Source: Oscillospiraceae bacterium (GTDB lineage Bacteria; Bacillota; Clostridia; Oscillospirales; Ruminococcaceae). From it: a DNA stretch of 11,188 nucleotides. Within the stretch, counting starts at the first letter, position 1. Every line of letters starts with the position of its first letter. The notes beneath the pieces were generated by a model. That model was given only the letters and a program-made list of their open reading frames with translations, did not search any database and was not told the DNA's origin. This document shows, piece after piece, positions 5,160 through 11,188 of the stretch. A program made the translations under genes and the position numbers. Where the stretch lies: contig WQXP01000021.1 in the NCBI GenBank assembly GCA_009784765.1, forward strand, positions 1-11,188, read 5' to 3'.

Positions 5160-7556
5160 TTACTTCAAACTCCAGATAATCTCTGCGTAGTCGTCCACAG
5201 AGCGGTCAGCGGAGAAGAACCCTGCCCCCGCGATGTTCATGAGGGACATTTTGTTCCACTCAAGCGGATTTTTATAAACTGTGCTTGCACGATGCTGAAC
5301 TGCGCGATATGCGTCGAAGTCGGCAGCACACATATAGCGGTCGTTGGTGCGAAGTTCTGTCGCGAGTTCCCCGAAAGTCGCTCCGTGGACGCCGTTTTGA
5401 ATGCGGTCAATTACACGGCGGATTCCGTCGTGAGAGTTGTAATAACCCTGCGGATTGTAACCGTTAGATTTCACGATTGCCGCATCTTGAGCAGACATTC
5501 CGAAGATGAAGATGTTTTCGTCGCCCGCTTGTTGATGAATTTCCACGTTCGCGCCGTCATAAGTTCCGAGAGTGAGTGCGCCGTTAAGCATGAACTTCAT
5601 GTTCCCTGTTCCCGACGCTTCTGTCCCTGCCAGAGAGATTTGCTCAGATATTTCGCAAGCAGGCATGAGAATTTCGGACATAGACACGCGGTAATCCTCA
5701 AGGAACACGACTTGAAGTTTTTCGCTGATTTTCTTGTTCTGCCTGATTTCTTCACCCAAGCACCACAGAAGCTTGATGATTTGTTTCGCCATGTAATAAC
5801 CGGGAGCGGCTTTCGCGGCGAAGATATAGGTTTTCGGAACAAAGTCTTTATCCGGGTTTTCGAGAAGCTCGAGATACTCCGCAACGATGTTCATAGCGTT
5901 GAGTTGCTGCCGTTTGTACTCATGGAGGCGTTTCGCCTGAACGTCGAAAATGCTGTCAACATTGAGCTTGATTCCCATAGTGTCGCTGACGTATTTCGCG
6001 AAGGCTGTCTTGTTGCCTTTCTTGATTTTCGCAAGCTTTTCGAGAACAGCTTTGTCTTTGTCAAAAGCAGCAAATTTGATGAGTTCCGCACCATTCTTTT
6101 TGAAGCCTTCACCAATTTTGTCCGACAAAAGCTTAGTAAGCTCAGGGTTAGACTGGAGCAGCCAACGCCTGTAAGCAATCCCGTTGGTGACGTTCTTGAA
6201 CTTAACAGGTGTGTCATCGAACTGGTCTTTGAAGATTGTTTCTTTGATGAGGTCAGAGTGCAGACGCGAAACACCGTTCACCGAGTGCGACGCACACAGG
6301 CAGAGATTCGCCATCTTAACTGCGCTGCCTGAAACAATGCTCATACGCTCGACTTTGCTTGAATCACCGAGGCGTTCATACAAGTCGCTGCAGTAGCGGT
6401 TGTTGATTTCGCAGATAATCGCGAAAATCCGCGGCAAAATTTCCTGCATGAGGTCTTTGTCCCATGTCTCGAGTGCTTCTGCGAGAACCGTATGGTTGGT
6501 GTATGCGAATACAGTCTTGCAAATATGCCACGATTTCGCCCACGAATACCCGCAGTCGTCAAGCAGAATCCTCATAAGCTCGGGGATTGCAAGGGTCGGA
6601 TGAGTGTCGTTTACATGAATCGCGATTTTGTCGCCGATGTTGTCAAGGGTTCCGTAGACGTTCATGTGCCGCATGACTATGTCGCCGATTGAAGCCGCAC
6701 ACATGAAATACTGCTGACGCAGGCGAAGTGCTTTTCCTTCTTGATAGTTGTCGTTGGGGTAAAGAACTTTCGTGAGTGTCTGCGCGACGGTATCATGAAC
6801 CGCGTGTGCATAGTTGCCCTCATTAAAAGACGCCATGTTGAAGTTACGGCTCTCTGCTTTCCAGAGGCGGAGTTTCGAAACACCTAAGCTGTCATAACCC
6901 GACACATACATATCATAAGGAACAGCGTTGACCGCCTGATAATTGGTGTGGATTACTTTGTGATAGCCGTCGTCCCAGTATTCGTTGAGATTACCGCCGA
7001 AATGTACTTCAATCCCTTGGTCGGGAACAGCTTGAAGCCACACTTCACCGCCGGGCAACCAGTCGTCTTTGAGTTCATCTTGCCACCCGTCAACAATTTT
7101 TTGCTTGAAGATTCCATACTCATACAGGATTGAGTATCCTGTGGCTAAGTACTCCTGAGTCGCCATTGCGTCCATGTAACAAGCAGCCAACCGCCCGAGC
7201 CCGCCGTTTCCGAGACCTGCATCAGGCTCTTCCTCATAAATCGTGGTGAGCTTGAGGTCAAAGATTTCCTTAATCGCTTCTTCCGCGATTTCATTCATGC
7301 CGAGGTTGAAAAGGTTGGTTTTGAGAGAACGCCCCATCAAAAATTCCATCGACAGGTAGTAAACTTGCTTATGCCCCTCAGAGTTAAGGTTGCGCATAAA
7401 ATCGCGCCGCTTTTCTTTAAGATAGTTCGCGACTACCTTAGACAGTGCCTTGTAGATTTGCTTGTGGCTCGCTTCCGCAGGGGCTATTCTGAAGTCAAAC
7501 TCCAGTGTACCCGTAACTCGGCGGACTAATTCTTCTTTGGTAATAGGTGGTTTCAT
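5160..7556 (-). CDS. glgP: Glycogen/maltodextrin phosphorylase
   Basis: 798 residues, close to the bacterial norm of about 750-840. It uses phosphate to release glucose-1-phosphate from the non-reducing ends of alpha-1,4-glucans in the cytoplasm. Conserved blocks appear in order: KQVYYLSMEFLMGRSL (63-78), DAGLGNGGLGRLAACYMDA (112-130), the IHVNDTHPTLAIPELMRI region in the middle, KRLHEYKRQQLN, and the pyridoxal-phosphate block EASGTGNMKFMLNGA with cofactor Lys654. No expected motif is missing. ATG 7556 is preceded by AAGGAG with a 10-base gap. A consensus promoter lies about 110 bases upstream and a strong terminator follows, so it appears to be transcribed alone. The GH13 gene downstream is a natural functional partner. 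Glycogen metabolism is active in many clostridia around sporulation onset; any link to sigG here is context only. Confidence 0.97.
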   Translation of the reverse strand: MKPPITKEELVRRVTGTLEFDFRIAPAEASHKQIYKALSKVVANYLKEKRRDFMRNLNSEGHKQVYYLSMEFLMGRSLKTNLFNLGMNEIAEEAIKEIFDLKLTTIYEEEPDAGLGNGGLGRLAACYMDAMATQEYLATGYSILYEYGIFKQKIVDGWQDELKDDWLPGGEVWLQAVPDQGIEVHFGGNLNEYWDDGYHKVIHTNYQAVNAVPYDMYVSGYDSLGVSKLRLWKAESRNFNMASFNEGNYAHAVHDTVAQTLTKVLYPNDNYQEGKALRLRQQYFMCAASIGDIVMRHMNVYGTLDNIGDKIAIHVNDTHPTLAIPELMRILLDDCGYSWAKSWHICKTVFAYTNHTVLAEALETWDKDLMQEILPRIFAIICEINNRYCSDLYERLGDSSKVERMSIVSGSAVKMANLCLCASHSVNGVSRLHSDLIKETIFKDQFDDTPVKFKNVTNGIAYRRWLLQSNPELTKLLSDKIGEGFKKNGAELIKFAAFDKDKAVLEKLAKIKKGNKTAFAKYVSDTMGIKLNVDSIFDVQAKRLHEYKRQQLNAMNIVAEYLELLENPDKDFVPKTYIFAAKAAPGYYMAKQIIKLLWCLGEEIRQNKKISEKLQVVFLEDYRVSMSEILMPACEISEQISLAGTEASGTGNMKFMLNGALTLGTYDGANVEIHQQAGDENIFIFGMSAQDAAIVKSNGYNPQGYYNSHDGIRRVIDRIQNGVHGATFGELATELRTNDRYMCAADFDAYRAVQHRASTVYKNPLEWNKMSLMNIAGAGFFSADRSVDDYAEIIWSLK

Positions 7557-7662
7557 TGATTAGTAACTCCTTATTATAGTTTGTTGTTTTCAAGATTCAC
7601 CCTGCGGGCGGGCAAAGCACGCCCTTTTGGCTTATCTCTTCTTTTGCTTTTTTAACGATATT
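7557..7662 (-). promoter_or_regulatory. glgP untranslated leader with a small hairpin
   Basis: The leader is about 106 bases long. A GC-rich hairpin (GGGCG at 7606-7610 with CGCCC at 7620-7624, or a shifted GGGC/GCCC pairing) lies between the transcription start and the AAGGAG site (7567-7572). No T run follows the hairpin on the minus strand, so it is not an obvious terminator, and I recognise no riboswitch class. The rest of the gap to 7726 is AT-rich and holds only the promoter. I see no clear terminator for the upstream hydrolase gene. Confidence 0.4.
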
Positions 7663-7668
7663 AGTTTC

Positions 7669-7697
7669 AGTATAACATAATATTTACTGCTTGTCAA
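7669..7697 (-). promoter_or_regulatory. Consensus sigma-A promoter of glgP
   Basis: On the minus strand, TTGACA (7697-7692) and TATACT (7674-7669) are separated by exactly 17 bases and surrounded by AT-rich DNA. Transcription should start near 7662. This is the best promoter in the window. Confidence 0.85.
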
Positions 7698-7726
7698 CCA
7701 AAAAATTGTAAAGTAATCGTAAAATA

Positions 7727-8602
7727 TTAAAATTTCAGCTCTTCCCCTGTTCTAAGGGTCTGGATTTGATCGCCCATATAGGCTTTGAGCCGTTCATAAG
7801 CTTTTTCCCCCGTGCAGTGGCAGGTGTAAACACAGCCTTGCGACAGTTCGCTGAGCCGCGTAGCCATTCGCTTCACGAAAGCTTCACTCACCCCCGGGAC
7901 TTCTTCCATGTGAAATCCGCCGACTACTCCGAGAATCGGAACGTCCCACGTGCGTTTAACTGTTTCGAGAATGTTGACAATCCCGCAATGAGAACAGCTC
8001 GAAATGACGACGCAACCTTTAGCCTTATCCGCTTTGCCGTTCTTGAAATGCGGAAAAACCACCGCAAAAATCTCATGCTTGAAATCATCGGGAACAAAGC
8101 GCGAACGATTCTTGACACGCTCTTTCATCAGCAGGCGTTTATCGCGGAGCATGAACTTCTCGTCAAACACCTCACACCCCATGGCATAAACACCCTCATT
8201 TATTTCTTGGAAAGCCTCAAACAAAATGAAATTGTCCTCATACTTTCCTTCATGAACAAAATCCCTGCACACCTTGACATTAAGCGGACCCACGCGGCGA
8301 TAATAGCTTCCTGTAATCGCTTTACGCGCAAATACGCGAACATCAGGGCGAAGCTTCAAAAGCGCGTCAAGCCCCCCTGTATGGTCGTCGTGATTGTGGG
8401 ATATGACGCAAGATAAATCCGAAGCAGCCTTTAAGTCTGCCCCCAGCTTTTCGGCATTCTTGATGAAATGCGAACTCGCCCCGGTGTCAATCAAAACCGC
8501 CCTGTCTTGCAGCTCCGGCAACTCCACTAAGTAAGACAACCCATGCTCGCAGTGGAGTTTTTTCGAAGTCCGCGTATCTTCGATTAGTGTTAAAATTCTC
8601 AT
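7727..8602 (-). CDS. Metallo-beta-lactamase-fold hydrolase, COG1237-like
   Basis: 291 residues, cytoplasmic. The metal-binding signature is SHNHDDHTGG, with His69, His71, Asp73 and His74. Further ligand motifs follow: SSCSHCGIVNI near 201, GGFHMEE near 229, and the C-terminal YTCHCTGEKA. The H-C-T-G-E-K ending and the N-terminal LIDTGAS block point to the group often annotated as 7,8-dihydropterin-6-yl-methyl-4-(beta-D-ribofuranosyl)aminobenzene 5'-phosphate synthase-like, known from methanopterin biosynthesis. Members in clostridia are widespread, and that reaction is unlikely to be their role; the true substrate is unknown. ATG 8602 is preceded by AGGG with a 6-base gap. It lies 78 bases after the M23 gene on the same strand, so it could be the last gene of the glyQS operon, but the intervening repeat-like sequence leaves this open. 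Confidence 0.85.
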   Translation of the reverse strand: MRILTLIEDTRTSKKLHCEHGLSYLVELPELQDRAVLIDTGASSHFIKNAEKLGADLKAASDLSCVISHNHDDHTGGLDALLKLRPDVRVFARKAITGSYYRRVGPLNVKVCRDFVHEGKYEDNFILFEAFQEINEGVYAMGCEVFDEKFMLRDKRLLMKERVKNRSRFVPDDFKHEIFAVVFPHFKNGKADKAKGCVVISSCSHCGIVNILETVKRTWDVPILGVVGGFHMEEVPGVSEAFVKRMATRLSELSQGCVYTCHCTGEKAYERLKAYMGDQIQTLRTGEELKF

Positions 8603-8680
8603 ATGTTACCCTGTAGGACGCGGTGTACACACCGCGACGTTAGATTGCGGCTTGATGTGGACATCACGCCCACACAGCCT
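8603..8680. repeat. Intergenic repeat-like element with two hairpins
   Basis: This 78-base gap holds a perfect 8-bp inverted repeat, CGCGGTGT (8619-8626) and ACACCGCG (8629-8636), with a 2-base spacer. A second weaker hairpin is centred on GATGTGGACATC (8654-8665). There is no T run on either strand, so it is not an intrinsic terminator. The layout (CTGTAGG, GC-rich hairpin, GATTGCGG, GATGTGG-ACATC, CGCCC) resembles short dispersed intergenic repeats I recall from clostridial genomes. There is only one copy in this window, so repeat status is a guess. Confidence 0.35.
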
Positions 8681-10033
8681 TCAGTTAATACTCGGGAAAA
8701 ACTGCAGCGGGTTAATCGCAGAACCGTTTCGCCGAACCTCCAAATGCAGATGATTCCCCGTCGAACGCCCGGTGCTTCCCACATTCCCGATATGCTGCCC
8801 TTGAGTAACTGTCTGCCCTTCTTTTACGGCAGGCTGGCGAATCATGTGTGCGTAGATACTCACATACCCTCCGCCGTGGTTGATGAACACCACGTTCCCG
8901 TAAGTACCGAGTGGGCCTGCGTGAGTAACAGTTCCTGACTGCATTGCATAAATCGGTGCGTTTTCGATATTAGGCGGGCTTGCTATGTCAACTCCGTTAT
9001 GCTGACCTTTGCGCCACGAACAATACCCGAAGCGGCTTGTTATGCGTGTGAAGCGCGACTCAAGAGGCCAGACGAATCCTTGAGGCGAATAAATCGGCGC
9101 GGGATTGTTGTCGCGCTTGCGGCGTTCTTCGTCCTCGCGGATTATGCGCTCGATTTGCCTGTTGATTTCACGCATTTCCGCTTCCGACTCATTCGACATT
9201 GCTTGAATTTGGTTCAAACTCTGCTGGATTTCGGCTTTCGCCGCAGTCAACTGCCGCAGAACCTCATATTGACGGTGGACTTCCGCCGTTACCGCTGCTT
9301 TGGTAGCTTCGAGTTCTTTGAGTTCGCCTTCAAACATAAGCTTCTGTGCGTCTAAGATTTCACTCTGGCGGTTGAATTCCTCAACATCGTCCTCAAGCGC
9401 GACGATTGCCGTTTCCTGCTGTCCGATTGCGTCAATCAGCTCTTGCATGAACTCCGCGTTTTTCGCGCCTATGTTACGGAGCATTTCGGCGTGGAGCATT
9501 ATGTCCGCGAAACTCGCCGAGTTGCCGAAAAGCCCGAGAGAACCTCCACCCGAATCCATATACATCTGCGCAGCGATTTGCCCGAAATGGTGCAGGCTTT
9601 CGCGGTTTTGCTCTTGCAAAACCTCGATTTGCGACTGCCGCTGTTCGATGCGTATTTGCGTGAGTTCAATTTCCTCTTCTTTGAGTTCAATCTGCTCTCG
9701 CGTTTCTTCAATCGCTTCTTGCTTTGCGTTAATCAGCTCATTATAAGCGTCGATTTGCGCTTGTATTTCTGTGATTTGCGTGTTCGCAAGTGCGATGAAC
9801 TCATTTTGACGAGTCATGTCGTTTTGCAAATTACGCATCTGCTGTTCCCGCTGGCGATTTGCCGCCGCAAGCCGCTCGGCGCGTTGGTTGAGCGCGGCAA
9901 GCTGCGACGCCACAGTAGCCGACTGCGCCGCCGTTTCAGGGGCCCGGGTATCGTCGGGCAGCATGAGCATCAGGCTAATCAGCACTAACGCCAGTGCGAT
10001 TATACGTGCGCGTGATTTACGGATTGTCTTCAT
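8681..10033 (-). CDS. Membrane-anchored or secreted coiled-coil M23 peptidoglycan peptidase
   Basis: 450 residues. A basic N-terminus and one hydrophobic segment (about 11-25, ALALVLISLMLMLP) give a signal peptide or anchor. Residues about 38-300 form a long Gln/Glu-rich coiled coil. The C-terminal M23 LytM-type domain has the complete zinc and catalytic set: His345 and Asp349 (HNGVD), His396 (YAHM), and His428 and His430 (HLHLE). It should therefore be an active endopeptidase that cuts peptidoglycan cross-bridges or stem peptides. The architecture resembles EnvC, PcsB and similar cell-division hydrolases, in which the coiled coil controls activity, often through FtsEX; no ftsEX is visible here. 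ATG 10033 has AAGGAG 7 bases upstream, and the start overlaps the preceding gene by 17 bases, so translation is probably coupled. Confidence 0.9.
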   Translation of the reverse strand: MKTIRKSRARIIALALVLISLMLMLPDDTRAPETAAQSATVASQLAALNQRAERLAAANRQREQQMRNLQNDMTRQNEFIALANTQITEIQAQIDAYNELINAKQEAIEETREQIELKEEEIELTQIRIEQRQSQIEVLQEQNRESLHHFGQIAAQMYMDSGGGSLGLFGNSASFADIMLHAEMLRNIGAKNAEFMQELIDAIGQQETAIVALEDDVEEFNRQSEILDAQKLMFEGELKELEATKAAVTAEVHRQYEVLRQLTAAKAEIQQSLNQIQAMSNESEAEMREINRQIERIIREDEERRKRDNNPAPIYSPQGFVWPLESRFTRITSRFGYCSWRKGQHNGVDIASPPNIENAPIYAMQSGTVTHAGPLGTYGNVVFINHGGGYVSIYAHMIRQPAVKEGQTVTQGQHIGNVGSTGRSTGNHLHLEVRRNGSAINPLQFFPSIN

Positions 10034-10838
10034 TGTTATTCTCCTTTATTTTAGATTTAGACTGCTCCATATTCGCGATTGCTTCCGCAAGCTTCTCGCT
10101 TGACAGCGGCTTTTTCTTGCCGCTCGAAATTACAGGCGGCGTACTGCTCGGCGGCGGTTCAGAAAGCGGCGGCGTTTCGGGAGAGGTAAACAATTGTGGT
10201 GTGTCTTCCTGATTTTCAGAAAGATTAGCAATGTCTTTATAAGCTTGAAGCACCGCCTCGGATTTGACTTTAGGTTTCTCTGCAAGGGGAACAAAAGTCG
10301 GCGTTTCGTTTTGTTTGTTGACCGGCGCGACCCCCGCAGGTTTAAGCCGCCGCAACAAAGGCTTGAGGAATAATTCGAGCAAAATCAGCACTAAGCAAGG
10401 CAGAACCGCGATTGTAAACCCGCCGGCGGGCGAAGTCGCAAAGACTAAGACATAGCCAAAAAAGCGGCTTGTCTGAACTGCTTTCGCAACGATGTCTTCT
10501 TGAGGCACGGCAAAGCCGCTCTCAGGGATTTGCATGAGTACAATACGCGAACCTCCGTCATCGTTATGAAGGCGATACATGATGATATGCCCCGGTGCAA
10601 GCTCGTCGAACTCGACTCGCTCTCCGATAATCAGCGACGGCGCGGGTATGAGTTCAAAGCCCGATTCGCGTACCAAGAAAAGATTACGCCCGAAAAACTC
10701 CGTGGCGTTTCTGCCGCCCGAACCCGCAAACATTATCCCTAGCACCGCCAAGAACACCGCAGTCAGCGTTAATAACGCACAGACGGCGATTAAAATAATC
10801 TGCGCTTTTTTACGTTTAATAATGTTCTCACCTCTCAA
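10017..10838 (-). CDS. SipW-like signal peptidase family membrane protein, catalytically degenerate
   Basis: 273 residues. TM1 is at about 12-37, a small extracytoplasmic domain follows, TM2 is at about 142-160, and a Pro/Ser/Lys-rich cytoplasmic tail of about 100 residues ends the protein. The outer domain follows the S26B (SipW/SEC11) pattern: SGFELIPAPSLII (59-71) aligns with the SGSMEPTI-P-GSLVI block, ELAPGHIIMYR (79-89) with ELKVGDIITYR, and FFGYVLVFATSP (126-137) with the conserved LGYVLLFLSSP before the last TM. The nucleophile serine position is Phe61, and the usual HR motif reads SR (97-98), so protease activity is unlikely. The role is unknown; a scaffold or sensor function is only a guess. 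The TTG start at 10838 overlaps the glyQS stop, but its ribosome binding site is weak; an ATT codon after GAGGTGAG is an alternative. The gene is flanked by glyQS and the M23 gene in an overlapping operon. Confidence 0.6.
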   Translation of the reverse strand: MRGENIIKRKKAQIILIAVCALLTLTAVFLAVLGIMFAGSGGRNATEFFGRNLFLVRESGFELIPAPSLIIGERVEFDELAPGHIIMYRLHNDDGGSRIVLMQIPESGFAVPQEDIVAKAVQTSRFFGYVLVFATSPAGGFTIAVLPCLVLILLELFLKPLLRRLKPAGVAPVNKQNETPTFVPLAEKPKVKSEAVLQAYKDIANLSENQEDTPQLFTSPETPPLSEPPPSSTPPVISSGKKKPLSSEKLAEAIANMEQSKSKIKENNNEDNP

Positions 10839-11188
10839 ATTCCAATTCTGCTCGAAACATAAGCCGCAACCTCGTCGATTTTAACCCGCTCTTGCGCCAT
10901 AGAATCACGTTCGCGAATTGTTACACACCCGTCCTCGACACTGTCAAAGTCATAGGTTATGCAAAAGGGCGTTCCGATTTCGTCTTGGCGGCGATAGCGT
11001 TTCCCGATGCTTGCGGTGTCGTCGTAGGTGCACGGGAAGTGCTTGCATAGGTCGCGATAGATTTTGGTGGCTTGATCACCCTGCTCTTTCTTTTGAAGGG
11101 GTAAGATGGCGACTTTGTACGGGGCAAGGCGGGGGTGTAATTTTAGGACGATGCGCTTCTCGCAATCTTTCTCGATTTCGGCTTTCTC
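10835..11188 (-). CDS. glyQS: Glycyl-tRNA synthetase, alpha2 type, C-terminal part (partial)
   Basis: The last 117 residues are present; the gene enters from the right window edge and ends at TGA 10837-10835. The sequence is the anticodon-binding (HGTP) domain of class II synthetases. Motifs include LAPYKVAILPL, YDDTASIGKRYRRQDEIG, TPFCITYDF and REDSM-like RERDSMAQERVKIDEV, which are diagnostic of the single-chain GlyRS that charges tRNA-Gly. The catalytic core and any T-box leader lie outside the window. The stop overlaps the TTG start of the next gene (TTGA), so the downstream membrane-protein and M23 genes are probably in the same operon. Confidence 0.95.
   Translation of the reverse strand, partial: EKAEIEKDCEKRIVLKLHPRLAPYKVAILPLQKKEQGDQATKIYRDLCKHFPCTYDDTASIGKRYRRQDEIGTPFCITYDFDSVEDGCVTIRERDSMAQERVKIDEVAAYVSSRIGI

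Noticed and set aside
5292..6332. A 346-codon open frame on the plus strand inside glgP
   Set aside because: It is antisense to a fully conserved phosphorylase, has no ribosome binding site or recognisable domain, and is explained by the codon bias of the opposite strand.
7601..7630. The GC-rich hairpin in the glgP leader as a terminator or attenuator
   Set aside because: There is no T run after it on the minus strand. On the plus strand it is followed by only four T and no plus-strand gene ends nearby.
7766..8416. A 216-codon plus-strand frame inside the metallo-hydrolase gene
   Set aside because: The minus-strand gene has every expected metal-binding motif; this frame is its shadow.
9443..9988. 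A 181-codon plus-strand frame, with neighbours, inside the M23 gene
   Set aside because: It mirrors the repetitive Gln/Glu-rich coiled coil on the other strand, and its composition is not protein-like.

Overview
The window looks like part of a chromosome from an endospore-forming Clostridia-type Bacillota. The clues are an unmistakable sporulation sigma factor sigG, strong Shine-Dalgarno sites before most genes, consensus sigma-A promoters, and a glycyl-tRNA synthetase of the single-chain alpha2 type. No rRNA, tRNA or CRISPR array is visible. No gene-free gap is longer than about 170 bases.

Left part (1 to about 2797): one end of an integrated mobile element, reading rightward. It holds the 3' end of an unidentified gene, an intrinsic terminator interlocked with a promoter, a large serine recombinase, and a two-gene cassette with its own promoter. 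The cassette encodes a short HipA-like kinase and an overlapping small partner that resembles the N-terminal subdomain missing from the kinase. A hairpin lies just inside the element edge. The element edge falls inside sigG, which reads leftward. SigG is recognisable from its start through the FSTYAVPMI motif of sigma region 2, and then the reading frame runs into element DNA. The rest of sigG is not in the window and should lie beyond the element's other end. This is the architecture of the skin element in sigK, but in the forespore sigma factor gene.

Middle and right part (about 2798 to 11188): host chromosome, all on the minus strand. In transcription order from the right: the 3' end of glyQS; a SipW-like signal-peptidase-family membrane protein that has lost its catalytic residues; an exported coiled-coil M23 peptidoglycan peptidase; a repeat-like intergenic stretch; a metallo-beta-lactamase-fold hydrolase; a consensus promoter and leader; glycogen phosphorylase glgP; an intrinsic terminator; a CBM34-GH13 neopullulanase-type enzyme; and interrupted sigG with a leader hairpin that would mask its ribosome binding site.

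How the genes work together: glgP and the GH13 enzyme are a natural pair for mobilising glycogen or maltodextrin. glyQS, the SipW-like gene and the M23 gene overlap or abut and form an operon. The most notable object is the element in sigG. It should abolish SigG, and so late forespore gene expression, unless the recombinase excises it.
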